A stretch of DNA of 64,000 nt, taken from Kaistia dalseonensis. Its GTDB lineage: Bacteria > Pseudomonadota > Alphaproteobacteria > Rhizobiales > Kaistiaceae. The notes under the pieces were generated by a model. It was given only the letters and a program-made list of their open reading frames with translations, did no database searches and was not told the origin of the DNA. The stretch spans positions 1,054,001 through 1,118,000 of the forward strand of contig NZ_JAUSVO010000001.1 in the NCBI RefSeq assembly GCF_030814715.1, in the 5' to 3' direction. Below, piece by piece: positions 34,729 to 43,952 of this stretch (positions are counted from its first letter, which is position 1; every line of letters begins with the position of its first letter). The translations under genes and the position numbers were made by a program.

Positions 34729-36071
34729 TGGATGTCGCGTTCATCGATGATAACGAAACGCTGCGCGCCGCCAACGTCCAGGCCCTGATGCTCGCGGGGC
34801 TCACCGTCGTGCCCTATGCATCCGCCATGGCCGTGCTCGATGCCATCGACGCCGACTTTGCCGGTGTCGTGGTGAGCGATGTGCGCATGCCACGCATCGA
34901 TGGGCTCGAACTGTTCCGCCGCCTGAAGCGGATCGATCCAGACCTTCCGGTCATCCTCATCACCGGCCATGGCGACATCGCGATGGCGGTCGATGCGATG
35001 CGCGAGGGTGCTTATGATTTCCTGGCCAAGCCCTATGCCATCGACCGGCTGCTCGGCAGCGTTCGACACGCGCTCGAAAAGCGTCGGCTGATTCTCGAAA
35101 ACCGCGCCCTCCACCGGGCCGCCGAAGCGTCGAACGACGACATGCCCCTGCTCGGTGCAACGCCGGCCATGATGCGACTGCGGCAGACCTTGCGCCAGAT
35201 TGCCGACGCCGATGTCGACGTACTCGTCGAAGGCGAGACCGGCAGCGGCAAGGAGGTCGTGGCCAATACCCTGCACCGCTGGAGCCATCGCGCAGCCCGG
35301 CCCTTCGTGGCGGTCAATTGTGGCGCTCTGCCGGAGACGATGATCGAGAGCGAGCTGTTCGGTTACGAGGCGGGCGCCTTCACGGGCGCGGTCAAGAAGC
35401 GCATCGGCCGGATCGAGCATGCGCATGGCGGCACGCTGTTCCTCGACGAGATCGAGGCGATGTCGCCCGCGCTCCAGGTCAAGCTGCTGCGCGTGCTGGA
35501 GGCGCGGGAAATCACGCCGCTCGGCGCCAATGATCTGCGTCGGGTCGATATTCGCGTGGTCGCCGCGTCGAAGGCCGATCTGCATCAACTGGTGCGCAAG
35601 GATCGTTTTCGGGAGGATCTCTATTACCGACTGCACGTCGCCACCGTCAGCATCCCGCCGCTGCGCGAGCGACGTCCGGACATTCCGCTTCTCTTCGGGC
35701 ATTTCCTGGCCCGCGCGGCGAAGCGCTTTCGCCGGGACCCGGCCCCGATCGGCGAGACGGTCTGGCGCCGCCTCGACCAACACGATTGGCCCGGCAATGT
35801 CCGTGAACTCGCCCATTACGCGGAACGCGTCGCTCTTGGCCTGACCGACGAGCCCACCGCGCCCGAGCCCCTCCCGTCACCGGCCATCGCCGGCGGGACG
35901 CTCCCGGAGCGGGTCGACGCCTATGAGGCCGATCAGATCCGCGCCGCGCTGACCGCCAACCGGGGCGATGTGCAAGCGACCGTCAAGGCGCTCGGCATCC
36001 CGCGCAAGACCTTCTATGACAAGCTGCGCCGACATGGCATCCACCAGTCGGCATTCAGGGCGCCCCGGTAG
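34728..36071 (+). CDS. dctD: Sigma-54-dependent response regulator DctD
   Basis: The 447-aa protein has a receiver domain with phospho-acceptor Asp51 (VVSDVRMP). An AAA+ domain follows with Walker A GETGSGKE (169-176) and the sigma-54-contacting loop GAFTGA (216-221). A C-terminal Fis-type helix-turn-helix ([21 protein letters not shown]) binds the upstream palindromes. The ATG at 34728 overlaps the dctB TGA by 1 nt. It activates dctA from the -24/-12 promoter. Length matches rhizobial DctD. Confidence 0.95.
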   Translation: MDVAFIDDNETLRAANVQALMLAGLTVVPYASAMAVLDAIDADFAGVVVSDVRMPRIDGLELFRRLKRIDPDLPVILITGHGDIAMAVDAMREGAYDFLAKPYAIDRLLGSVRHALEKRRLILENRALHRAAEASNDDMPLLGATPAMMRLRQTLRQIADADVDVLVEGETGSGKEVVANTLHRWSHRAARPFVAVNCGALPETMIESELFGYEAGAFTGAVKKRIGRIEHAHGGTLFLDEIEAMSPALQVKLLRVLEAREITPLGANDLRRVDIRVVAASKADLHQLVRKDRFREDLYYRLHVATVSIPPLRERRPDIPLLFGHFLARAAKRFRRDPAPIGETVWRRLDQHDWPGNVRELAHYAERVALGLTDEPTAPEPLPSPAIAGGTLPERVDAYEADQIRAALTANRGDVQATVKALGIPRKTFYDKLRRHGIHQSAFRAPR

Positions 36072-36200
36072 CGCCGGACCTTCGCGGCGGAAGCCCGCTC
36101 GCGCCGGCCGGTCGGCGTCCCGGCCGTTGCGATTTCGTCTTCAAAATGCTGGTCGTCGCCACGACGACATTCCATTGCGAGCCGGATTGGGCTAACCAAC

Positions 36201-36218
36201 ATAGTATTATAATAATAG
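36201..36218. promoter_or_regulatory. AT-rich palindrome ATAGTATTATAATAATAG
   Basis: It contains the perfect palindrome TATTATAATA (36205-36214), 46 nt before the Ldh-type gene. The same TTATAATA core occurs at four other promoters (49771, 53345, 59523 and, degenerate, 63704). It is a candidate operator, though part may serve as a -10 box. Confidence 0.5.
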
Positions 36219-36263
36219 CCGCTCGACGGGGCCGTATGAGCGGTTTCTGGTTGGGGAAATGCC

Positions 36264-37343
36264 TTGGCTCTGGAAAGCATCGATGGCGTGCGCGTCCCTG
36301 CACGCGACCTCTCTCCGTTCGTGATCGACATCTTCAAGGCCGCGGGCGCGGATCAGCCGAGCGCCGAGGCGGTCGCAGCGGCCGTGGTCGACGCGTCTGC
36401 GCGGGCGTTCGACACGCATGGCGTCCGACTGGTTCCCTTCTACATGCGCGGTCTCGAAGGCGGGCGGATCAACAGCGCCCCGCATCTCGACATCACGCGG
36501 AAGGCACCGGCTGTCGCCCATGTCGATGCCGATGACGGCTTCGGTCATCTCGCAAGCTATCGCGCCATCGAGGAGGGTTGCGCCATCGCAGCCGAAACCG
36601 GCGTGGCCGTCGTCACGGTCGGGCGATCATCCCATCACGGCGCAACCGGCTGCTACACGAGGACCGCCGCGACCAAGGGCTTTGCGGCGATCGGCATGAC
36701 CCATGCCGACAGCGCCGTCATACCCTTCGGCGGGACGAAGGCGTTCTTCGGCACCAATCCGCTGAGCTTTGCCATTCCGGTTGCAGGCGAAGACCCGATC
36801 CTTCTCGACATGGCGACCAGCGCCATACCGTTCAATCGCGTCCAGCTTCGCCAGGCGACGGGGACACCCCTGCCCGAGGAGGTCGCGATCGACAAGAACG
36901 GTGCCTTCACGACGGATCCCAATGCGGCGGTCGCGGTCGGACCCGTCGGCGGCGCGAGGTTCGGCTATAAGGGCAGCGGGCTAGCCACGATGGTCGACCT
37001 GCTCTGCTCGGCCTTCACCGGCATGGCGCATGGCCGGGCGCTCGCGGCGTTCGGTGGGCCGGATTTCGCCACGCCGATCCCGATCGGACACTTCTTCATT
37101 ATTCTGTCGCCTGCCCTCTTCCAGACGCTCTCGCTGTTCGATGCGCGGATCGCCTCGTTCCTGGCCGATCTCAGGGCACAGCCGGGCAAGGACGGACGAA
37201 CCGTTCACGCACCCGGCGATATCGAAAAGGCGGAGGCACGGCGCCGCCTGACGGAAGGGCTGCCGATCGATCGCGTCACCTGGGCGGCGCTTTCGGATTT
37301 CAGCACGCGCTTTGGCGTTGCCTTGCCACTGACGATCAGTTGA
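36264..37343 (+). CDS. Ldh-family (malate/L-lactate dehydrogenase-like) NAD(P)-dependent oxidoreductase
   Basis: The 359-aa protein belongs to the MDH/LDH type-2 family. THGVRLVPFYMRGLEGG lies near residue 52, SSHHGATGCY near 120 and GTNPLSFAIPV near 167, with a final FGYKGSGLATMVDLL segment. The enzymes reduce or oxidise 2-oxo/2-hydroxy acids such as ureidoglycolate, sulfolactate or 2,3-diketogulonate. It starts with TTG at 36264, preceded by GGGGAA; no in-frame ATG gives the conserved N-terminus. It stands alone between dctD and the convergent hydroxyacid dehydrogenase. The AT-rich operator is upstream. Confidence 0.88.
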   Translation: MALESIDGVRVPARDLSPFVIDIFKAAGADQPSAEAVAAAVVDASARAFDTHGVRLVPFYMRGLEGGRINSAPHLDITRKAPAVAHVDADDGFGHLASYRAIEEGCAIAAETGVAVVTVGRSSHHGATGCYTRTAATKGFAAIGMTHADSAVIPFGGTKAFFGTNPLSFAIPVAGEDPILLDMATSAIPFNRVQLRQATGTPLPEEVAIDKNGAFTTDPNAAVAVGPVGGARFGYKGSGLATMVDLLCSAFTGMAHGRALAAFGGPDFATPIPIGHFFIILSPALFQTLSLFDARIASFLADLRAQPGKDGRTVHAPGDIEKAEARRRLTEGLPIDRVTWAALSDFSTRFGVALPLTIS

Positions 37344-37388
37344 TGGAGGGCGGAGGACCGGCACCGGTCCTCCGCCTGCTTGCCGGCG

Positions 37389-38426
37389 TCAGGACGCCTT
37401 GCGGATCGACACGGCTGGCTTCAGAAACTCGCGATTGACGCAGTTGGTCAACCGTCCCTCGTTCAGATAGGCGAGGATCACCTCCACCGCCTTGCGCTGC
37501 ATGTCCTTGATCGCATCGGGACTGTAGAATGCCGCGTGCGGCGTGAGGATCAGCCGGCCCGCGAGCCATGGCTCGCCGCTCGTCCAGGCCTTGACCAGCG
37601 GATGATCCTTATCGGCCGGCTCCTGCGGCAGCACGTCGAGCCCGGCACCGGCGACGCGTCCATCGCGAAGCGCGGCATGGAGAGCATCGAGATCGACGAT
37701 CGGGCCACGCGCCGTATTCACCAGAATCAGCCCGGGCTTGGCGGCGGCGAAGGCTGCCGCGCCGACGAAGCCCCGCGTCTCGTCGTTGAGCGGCGTATGC
37801 ACGCTGACGACGTCGCTTTGAGCCATCAAATCGGCGAGGCTGTGCACGCGGTCATAGCCGACTGACAGCTCGGCGCCGTTCGGCAGATAGGGGTCGTAGA
37901 ACACGACCTTCATGTCGAAGGCAGCAGCGCGGCGCGCGGCGGCCAGGCCAATCCGGCCGAGGCCGATCACGCCGAATGTCGCCCCCTTGTGGCGACGGAT
38001 GAGCGGCGCGGCGGCAAACCGCCAGTTGGCGACGGGATCGCGCTTCAATCCCTCGCCATAGGTCGATGTTCCGCGCGTCAGCGACAGCATCAGCGCGAGC
38101 GCATGGTCGGCAACTTCGGTGGTGCCGTAATCCGGCACGTTGCAGACCGGCACGCCGCGGGCGCCCCAGCCCGCGAGGTCGAGATTGTCGTAGCCCACGC
38201 CCTCGCGGACAACGATCCGGACGCGCTCGAAATCATCGAGATCGGCCGGCACGAGATGTGTCGCGGAGCAGTTGATCAACGCGTCGGCCGCAGCGCTTCG
38301 TTCGCGCGCGATCCGATAGGCTGGATCGGTTGGGATGGGATCGATATCGAAATCGACCTTGCCGCCGAAGAGCTTCCGCAGTTCCTCGTTCTCCGGCGGA
38401 TACCAATTGACCTTGAATATGCGCAT
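37389..38426 (-). CDS. D-isomer-specific 2-hydroxyacid dehydrogenase (CtBP/GyaR-like)
   Basis: The 345-aa protein has the NAD-binding GVIGLGRIGLAAARR motif near residue 155. Catalytic Arg lies in NTARGPIVD, Glu in VLPQEP and His in LTPHAAF. It reduces a 2-oxo acid or oxidises a D-2-hydroxyacid. The start at 38426 has GGAG 6 nt upstream. It is divergent from the GntR gene at 38496, and a TGTTAACA operator lies between them. It converges with the Ldh-type gene. It could finish the pathway of the sugar-acid operon downstream of that GntR gene. Confidence 0.9.
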   Translation of the reverse strand: MRIFKVNWYPPENEELRKLFGGKVDFDIDPIPTDPAYRIARERSAAADALINCSATHLVPADLDDFERVRIVVREGVGYDNLDLAGWGARGVPVCNVPDYGTTEVADHALALMLSLTRGTSTYGEGLKRDPVANWRFAAAPLIRRHKGATFGVIGLGRIGLAAARRAAAFDMKVVFYDPYLPNGAELSVGYDRVHSLADLMAQSDVVSVHTPLNDETRGFVGAAAFAAAKPGLILVNTARGPIVDLDALHAALRDGRVAGAGLDVLPQEPADKDHPLVKAWTSGEPWLAGRLILTPHAAFYSPDAIKDMQRKAVEVILAYLNEGRLTNCVNREFLKPAVSIRKAS

Positions 38427-38474
38427 AGTGCTCCTGCCATTCCTCGCCTGTTTTCCTACTGGCGTTCCTCTAAT

Positions 38475-38482
38475 TGTTAACA
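38475..38482. promoter_or_regulatory. TGTTAACA operator-like site (gntR/hydroxyacid dehydrogenase)
   Basis: A palindrome lies between the divergent dehydrogenase and GntR genes. It occurs again at 39246-39253, with a half-match at 45902. The GntR start is only 13 nt after it, so transcription of gntR is probably nearly leaderless. Confidence 0.55.
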
Positions 38483-38495
38483 GTAGACTGTGACC

Positions 38496-39206
38496 ATGAG
38501 CAAGAGCCCACTCATCCCCAATCTGCAACGTCGTGAACGCCGGGTCCTGACGGACGACGTCGCGGACTCGATCCGCGAGGCCATTCTGAGCGGCCGGCTG
38601 AAGGGGGGTGACCGGCTGATCGAGGACGAACTGGCGGAGAGCCTGAACGTCAGCCGGGGGCCGATCCGGCAGGCGATCTTTCGCCTGGAGCAGGAGGGCC
38701 TCGTCGTTCACGAGACGCATCGCGGCGCGACCGTCGCCGAGGTTTCCGTCGAAGACGCCGCCGAGATCTACAGCCTCCGCCAGGCGCTGGAACGACTCGC
38801 GATCGCCTCGGCATGCGAGCGCGCGACGGAGGCCGATCTGGCGCCGCTTGACGCCATTCTCGTGTTATTTCAATCGATTCCGCGTAGTTCCATTACACGC
38901 CGCCGTGTCGCGGAGCTCGATATCGACTTTCACGACGCCCTCTTCCGCGCCTCCCATCACGGCCGGCTCTGCCGCGCCTGGGAAGCGCTGCGCTCGCAGA
39001 TCTTCGTTTTTCTGCTGCTCCGCGACGGCCTGCCGGACGACTATCTGACCTCGTGGTATCGCGACCATTCCCGTCTGCTCCAGGTCGTGCGGTCGCGCGA
39101 CAAGGACTTGGCCATGGCGACGATCGAGGAGCATATCGGCGGCGCCTATGCGCGCCTGCTCGAACACATGGCCCAACACGACGTTCTGCGCATCCAGGCG
39201 AGCTAG
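38496..39206 (+). CDS. GntR-family transcriptional regulator (FCD type)
   Basis: The 236-aa protein has a GntR winged helix (about 20-85, with LAESLNVSRGPIRQAIFRLEQ) followed by an FCD domain. I chose ATG 38496 (MSKSPLIPN); a GTG two codons earlier is also in frame. No clear ribosome-binding site is visible, in keeping with a very short leader. The TGTTAACA sites in front of it and of the importer operon at 39330 point to autoregulation plus control of sugar-acid uptake. Effectors of such regulators are usually the sugar acids themselves. Confidence 0.92.
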   Translation: MSKSPLIPNLQRRERRVLTDDVADSIREAILSGRLKGGDRLIEDELAESLNVSRGPIRQAIFRLEQEGLVVHETHRGATVAEVSVEDAAEIYSLRQALERLAIASACERATEADLAPLDAILVLFQSIPRSSITRRRVAELDIDFHDALFRASHHGRLCRAWEALRSQIFVFLLLRDGLPDDYLTSWYRDHSRLLQVVRSRDKDLAMATIEEHIGGAYARLLEHMAQHDVLRIQAS

Positions 39207-39212
39207 CCTTTC

Positions 39213-39254
39213 TTGACAGGGCCTGATCTCATGCTATCGTCGGATTGTTAACAA
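39213..39254 (+). promoter_or_regulatory. Promoter and TGTTAACA operator of the sugar-acid operon
   Basis: A TTGACA box (39213-39218) and TATCGT (39235-39240) are spaced 16 bp. The palindrome TTGTTAACAA (39245-39254) covers the expected transcription start. It is inferred to be repressed by the GntR protein at 38496. Confidence 0.6.
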
Positions 39255-39329
39255 AAAACAATATGGCCTGCGCCAATGCGGGCCCGACGTCGGCGCGTTC
39301 GCATCGACGGTCCAGGGAGGGAAACGATC

Positions 39330-40670
39330 ATGACCAGGTTGCTTGGGTCAGAATTGCACGCGCATGCGTCGCAGGGGTCGACGGCGCATGCGGATATTCG
39401 CCCCACGAGACGCCAGATCCTCGGCGGCGCGGCCGCATTGGGCGGAGCCGTCGCGGCCGGCCCGCTTCTCAGCCGCCCGGCGCGCGCCGCCGACCGCATT
39501 CCGCTGAAGGTAATGAGCTGGGAGCAATTCCAGCCCGGCGAAAAGGAAGGCTGGAACGCTCTGTTCCAGAAGTTCAACGAATCCCAATCGAAATACACCG
39601 TCGACTGGACCGGCTGGCCGGCGAGCCAATATGTCTCCAACGTCGTGATCCAGGCGCAGGCCGGCGGCATCGATGCCGACGTGCTGATGGCGATGCCCGA
39701 CCTTTCGGCCCAGGTCATCCGCAAGTTCAAGCTGGCCGAACCGCTCGACGATGTGGTCGCCGCACTCGGCATTACGCCCAGCCCGGGGCATGAGTTCCTG
39801 CGCAAGGATGGCAAGCTCTACGGTCTCTCCGCCATCGATGTGAATTTCGCGCTCGTCTACAACAAGGCGCTGTTCGAGAAGGCGGGCCTCAAACCTGCGA
39901 CGACACCTGAAGAGTGGATCGAGACGACCGCGAAGCTGACCAAGCGGCCGGACCAGTTCGGCATCGCCCTCACCAACGTCATCGCCGATGCCGGCGAGTG
40001 GTGGTTCCAGCTGCAGAATTTCTGCCTTCCCTTCGACGGCAAATGGGCCGAGGGCAACACGCCGCTCGCCAACTCGCCCGAGGTGGTCAAGGGCCTTGAA
40101 CTCTGGAAGAGCCTTTACGAGGCCGGCGTGCCGCAGGGCACGGCACAGAGCGCCATCATGAAGCTGGCGGCGGATGGGCGCGTGGCCCAGGCGTTTGGCG
40201 TCAACCCGACCGTCGTCGTGCTCCGCGCCACCAACCCGGCCATCTATCCCGACCTTCGCTCCGCCGCGCCGCCATGGGCGAGCAAGCGCTCGCTCGACCG
40301 CATTCACCCGCTGATCGCGCTCAAGGGCAAGAATGCCGATGGCGCCAAGGAATTCATCAAGTTCGCGATGTCGCCGGACATCATGGCCGAGTTGATGATC
40401 ACCAATCTCTATGTGATGCCGCCCTACGATCTTGCGACCAAGTCGGAGAAGTTCAAGAAGTTCCTCGCCGACAAGCCCTGGATCACCGGCTTCAACGAGG
40501 CCAAGCAGGTGTCGCCCATCGACGTCATGGGTGACTTCGCCTTCGTCGACGACCAGTTCGGCCGGATCATCATGCAGAACTTCCAGAGCGCCTTGCGCCC
40601 CGGCGGTTCGGTGAAGACCGCGATGGATGGCGCCCAGCGCCAGCTCGAAGCGCTCGCCAAGCGGGTCTAG
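39330..40670 (+). CDS. Sugar ABC transporter substrate-binding protein, Tat-exported
   Basis: The 446-aa protein is a family 1 solute-binding protein. Its long N-region carries a twin-arginine motif (RPTRRQILGG) followed by an alanine-rich stretch and cleavage near ARAADR, so it is exported folded. The start at 39330 has GGGAGGGAA upstream. It is first of the operon with permeases at 40867 and 41802, two dehydrogenases/dehydratases and an aldolase. A sugar acid or its precursor is the likely cargo. No ATPase is encoded in the operon. Confidence 0.92.
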   Translation: MTRLLGSELHAHASQGSTAHADIRPTRRQILGGAAALGGAVAAGPLLSRPARAADRIPLKVMSWEQFQPGEKEGWNALFQKFNESQSKYTVDWTGWPASQYVSNVVIQAQAGGIDADVLMAMPDLSAQVIRKFKLAEPLDDVVAALGITPSPGHEFLRKDGKLYGLSAIDVNFALVYNKALFEKAGLKPATTPEEWIETTAKLTKRPDQFGIALTNVIADAGEWWFQLQNFCLPFDGKWAEGNTPLANSPEVVKGLELWKSLYEAGVPQGTAQSAIMKLAADGRVAQAFGVNPTVVVLRATNPAIYPDLRSAAPPWASKRSLDRIHPLIALKGKNADGAKEFIKFAMSPDIMAELMITNLYVMPPYDLATKSEKFKKFLADKPWITGFNEAKQVSPIDVMGDFAFVDDQFGRIIMQNFQSALRPGGSVKTAMDGAQRQLEALAKRV

Positions 40671-40718
40671 CTGCGGTGGGTCGAATGCCGGCCGACGTCG
40701 CCTGACAGGTCCTCCCGA

Positions 40719-40804
40719 CGTCATCCCCGCGGAAGGGGGGATCTCTGCCGCCGATGCGCTCAATATGTCGGCGGCAGGGATCCCGGGCCTGGCCCGGGAT
40801 GACG
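40719..40804. repeat. Intergenic palindromic repeat (REP-like)
   Basis: Outer arms CGTCATCC and GGATGACG enclose a stem of GATCTCTGCCGCCGA (40740-40754) with TCGGCGGCAGGGATC (40768-40782, one G-T pair), plus a short CCCGGGCCTGGCCCGGG hairpin. The type is dispersed in many alphaproteobacterial genomes. Here it lies between the binding protein and permease and could lower downstream expression. Confidence 0.7.
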
Positions 40805-40866
40805 GCGGAGGCTGTCGTAGTTGGCGGCAAGGCCAGTCAATACGGGAAGGCGTCAGGAGGATTGAC

Positions 40867-41805
40867 TTGGCATTGGCTTCGGCGCTCCCTCAAACCGTGG
40901 CACGCGAAAGCCGACGCGGCAGGTCCATGAAGGGCAAGCCACGCAATGGCGTGGTTGGCAGCCGTGCCTTTCCCTATCTGCTGATCCTGCCGATGCTCGC
41001 GCTCGAGGGCGCGCTGATCGTCTATCCCATCATTCGCGGCGCGCTGTTCAGCCTCGATACGCCCGATGGGCTCGGCCTCGACAATTACCGCCAGATGCTC
41101 GTCGATCCCGATTTCTGGCGCATGATCCGCAACACGCTGGTCTTCACCCTCTCCGTCGACGTGATCATCCTCACGATCGGGCTGTCGCTGGCGCTGCTGA
41201 TGAATTGGAGCTTCCGCGGCCGCAGCATCGTGCGCAGCCTTCTGACCGTCCCCTGGGCGATCCCGGAGGTGCCAGTCGCGATCACCTTCGTGCTGATGCT
41301 CGATCCGAGCTTCGGCGTCTTCAACGCCTTCCTGCGCCTCGTGCCGGGTGTCACCGAGAGCCCGCAATGGCTGCTCGATCCGGTGCTCGCCATGGTGGTC
41401 GTGATCACGGTTACGGTCTGGAAGGGCTTCCCCTTCTATTCGCTGGTGCTTCTCTCGGCGCTCCAGAGCGTGCCCGATGAGCTCTATGAGGCCGCGAAGA
41501 TCGATGGCGCCGGCCGTTTCGCCCAGTTCCGCTACATCACGATTCCCGGCATTCGCGGCACGCTGGCGCTCCTCGCCGTGCTCGCCTTCATCTATTCGAC
41601 GCAGCAATTCACCCTGATCTGGCTGATCACGGGCGGCGGTCCCGTCGATGCCACGACGACACTCGCGCCGGCGATCTACATGCAGGCGTTCCGCTTCTAT
41701 AATTTCAGCTATGCCGGCGCGATCGCGGTGGTGGGCTTCCTGATATCGGCCGTGGCGACCACCTTCTTCGTCATCGTCCAGCGGCGTCTGGAGGTGCGGG
41801 AATGA
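40867..41805 (+). CDS. Sugar ABC transporter permease (MalF/UgpA type)
   Basis: The 312-aa membrane protein is a CUT1 permease with six helices. The EAA loop (EAAKIDGAGRFAQFRYITIP) lies about two-thirds along. I favour TTG 40867 because AGGAGG lies 6 nt before it; the ATG at 40927 would give a 292-aa protein starting at the family's usual MKGKPRN and has only a weak site. It overlaps the next permease by 4 nt (ATGA). It imports the ligand of the Tat-exported binding protein. Confidence 0.9.
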   Translation: MALASALPQTVARESRRGRSMKGKPRNGVVGSRAFPYLLILPMLALEGALIVYPIIRGALFSLDTPDGLGLDNYRQMLVDPDFWRMIRNTLVFTLSVDVIILTIGLSLALLMNWSFRGRSIVRSLLTVPWAIPEVPVAITFVLMLDPSFGVFNAFLRLVPGVTESPQWLLDPVLAMVVVITVTVWKGFPFYSLVLLSALQSVPDELYEAAKIDGAGRFAQFRYITIPGIRGTLALLAVLAFIYSTQQFTLIWLITGGGPVDATTTLAPAIYMQAFRFYNFSYAGAIAVVGFLISAVATTFFVIVQRRLEVRE

Positions 41806-42668
41806 GTGCCACCGGCCTTTCCGCCTTTGCCCCCGGCCGCCGTTCGATCTCGGGCGAGGCCATCCTGCGCGGCGGCGCGATCATCGTCATTTCGGCGATC
41901 ATCTTCTTCCCGGTCTACTGGATGGTGCTGTCCTCGCTGCGTTCATCCAGCGAGTCCCTCTCCTTCCCGCCGCCACTCCTGCCGCATGGCATCGATCTCT
42001 CGGCCTATGCGCAGCTCTTCACCGATAAGCCGATCGCGCATTGGCTGCTGCTCTCGACCTTTGTCGCCACGCTGACGGTGATCGCCACGCTGCTGCTGGT
42101 GATCCCCGCGGCCTATGCGCTCTCGCGCCTCTATTGGGCCGGGCGCTCGGCTTTCGGGCTGCTGCTGCTCTTCACGCAGATGATGCCGGCGGCGGTCGTC
42201 GTGGCGCCGGTGCTGGCGCTCTACCGCAATCTCGGCTGGACCGACAATCTCTGGGCGCTCGCTTTGCTCCATACGGCCTTCGTCGTGCCGCTCTGCGCCT
42301 GGGTGCTCAAGACCTCTTTCGATGCCGTGCCGAAGGAGATCGTCGAGGCGGCGCTGATCGATGGCTGCAATCGCTGGAAGGTGCTCTGGCTGGTGGTGCT
42401 GCCGCTGACACGGCCTGGCCTCGTTGCCGTCAGCGTCATCGCCTTCTTCGCGAGCTGGAACGAATACCTCTTCGCGTCGACGCTGATCACGAAGAGCGAC
42501 CTCTACACCGCCTCGCTCGGTCTCGCGACGCTGATGACACAACTCGATACGCCGCTCTTCGTGCTGATGGCGGCGGGCGTCACCTTCTCGGTGCTGCCGG
42601 TCTTTTTCTACATGGCGATCCAGCGCCATCTGCTGCGCGGCCTGACCGCCGGCGCGGTTAAGGGCTGA
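41802..42668 (+). CDS. Sugar ABC transporter permease (MalG/UgpE type)
   Basis: The 288-aa second CUT1 permease has six helices and the EAA loop VEAALIDGCNRWKVLWLVVLP. The C-terminus LLRGLTAGAVKG is characteristic of the MalG group. It is coupled to the upstream permease by ATGA. The enolase-superfamily gene starts 11 nt after its stop, tying transport to catabolism. Confidence 0.93.
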   Translation: MSATGLSAFAPGRRSISGEAILRGGAIIVISAIIFFPVYWMVLSSLRSSSESLSFPPPLLPHGIDLSAYAQLFTDKPIAHWLLLSTFVATLTVIATLLLVIPAAYALSRLYWAGRSAFGLLLLFTQMMPAAVVVAPVLALYRNLGWTDNLWALALLHTAFVVPLCAWVLKTSFDAVPKEIVEAALIDGCNRWKVLWLVVLPLTRPGLVAVSVIAFFASWNEYLFASTLITKSDLYTASLGLATLMTQLDTPLFVLMAAGVTFSVLPVFFYMAIQRHLLRGLTAGAVKG

Positions 42669-42679
42669 GGGGGGAAACG

Positions 42680-43951
42680 ATGAAGATCACCAGGATCGAG
42701 ACGATCTGGTTCGAAGCGGTGCCGCAATCGGAATGGGCCAAGCTCAATCCCAAGGCCCGGCAGGCGTTGCCCAATAATCTCTGGGTCCGCATCTACACGG
42801 ATAATGGTCTGGTCGGCCTCGGCGAGACCTATTATCTGCCGCGCGCGGTCGCCCCGATCATCCACGATATCTTCGCGCCGCTCCTGATCGGCCGCGATCC
42901 GCGCGACATCGAAAACCACTGGTCGAACATGTTCGCGCTGGTGAATTTCTGCGGTGCCTATGGTGCGGAGATGCGGGCGATCTCGGCCGTGGACGTCGCT
43001 CTTTGGGACATTGCGGGGCAGAACGCCGGCGAGCCGATCTACACCATGCTGGGCGGGCGCAGCCGTGACCGGATCGCGATCTACAACACCTGTGTCGGCT
43101 ACGGAAAATATGACGATCTCAATGCCTGGCTGACCGGAAAGGCCGGCGAACTGGCCGAGAATCTCGTCGCGCAGGGCATCACGGCCATGAAGATCTGGCC
43201 GTTCGACCAGTTCGGTCCGACACTTTCCGGCCCGGTCGATAGCCGCAAGCCAATGGTGATCTGGGGCGCGCAAACGGCTGCCGGTCCGCGCGGCCACTCG
43301 CTCAGCCATGACGAGCTGAAGGCCGGCATCGCGATCGTCGAGGATATCCGCCGCGCGGTAGGCGACCGGATGCAAATCGCGATCGAGGGCCACGCGCGCT
43401 GGGATCTCGGCGTTTCCACGAAGATCGCCCGTGCGCTCGAACCGCTCGACATCATGTGGCTCGAGGAGATCATGCCGCCGGACAATGTCGACAGCTATGT
43501 CCGGCTGAAGCAGGAAACGACGATCCCGATCTGCCAGAGCGAGCGCGTCTTCACCCGCTATGGCTTCCGGCCCTGGATCGAGAAGGGCGCCGCCGACATC
43601 ATCATGCCCGACCTCTCCTGGGGCGGCGGCCTGACGGAGGGCCGCAAGATCGCATCGATGGCCGACACCTATTTCCTGCCCGTGACCTGCCACGACACGA
43701 TCGGCCCCGTCGCGCTCTGGGCGGCGACGCATCTGATGCACCATATTCCCAACGCGCTGATCATGGAGACGGTGCGCGGCTATATCGATGGCTGGTACGA
43801 CGATGTGGTCACCGACCGCATCGAGGTCCGCGACGGCCATCTGCATCTGCCGGATCGTCCCGGCCTCGGCACGAAGCTGCGCGACGACATCGTCGACCGC
43901 CCGAATGCGCGGATCGAGATCACCACCGAAGACACGCTGAAGCGGTGGTGA
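42680..43951 (+). CDS. Mandelate racemase/muconate lactonizing-type enzyme (probable sugar-acid dehydratase)
   Basis: The 423-aa enolase-superfamily protein has an N-terminal capping domain and a C-terminal barrel. Visible motifs are MKIWPFD at the KxK position, EGHARWD (metal-ligand strand), WLEE, SERV and TCHDTIGP with the His-Asp pair. Such enzymes dehydrate aldonic or uronic-type acids to 2-keto-3-deoxy acids. The context with an HpcH aldolase supports dehydration followed by aldol cleavage. It lies 11 nt after the permease and 1 nt before the next gene. Confidence 0.88.
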   Translation: MKITRIETIWFEAVPQSEWAKLNPKARQALPNNLWVRIYTDNGLVGLGETYYLPRAVAPIIHDIFAPLLIGRDPRDIENHWSNMFALVNFCGAYGAEMRAISAVDVALWDIAGQNAGEPIYTMLGGRSRDRIAIYNTCVGYGKYDDLNAWLTGKAGELAENLVAQGITAMKIWPFDQFGPTLSGPVDSRKPMVIWGAQTAAGPRGHSLSHDELKAGIAIVEDIRRAVGDRMQIAIEGHARWDLGVSTKIARALEPLDIMWLEEIMPPDNVDSYVRLKQETTIPICQSERVFTRYGFRPWIEKGAADIIMPDLSWGGGLTEGRKIASMADTYFLPVTCHDTIGPVALWAATHLMHHIPNALIMETVRGYIDGWYDDVVTDRIEVRDGHLHLPDRPGLGTKLRDDIVDRPNARIEITTEDTLKRW

Positions 43952-43952
43952 G

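Noticed and set aside
33402-35816. Long minus-strand open frame across dctB and dctD
   Set aside because: The plus strand encodes complete, motif-bearing DctB and DctD. The antisense frame has low-complexity composition and no start context.
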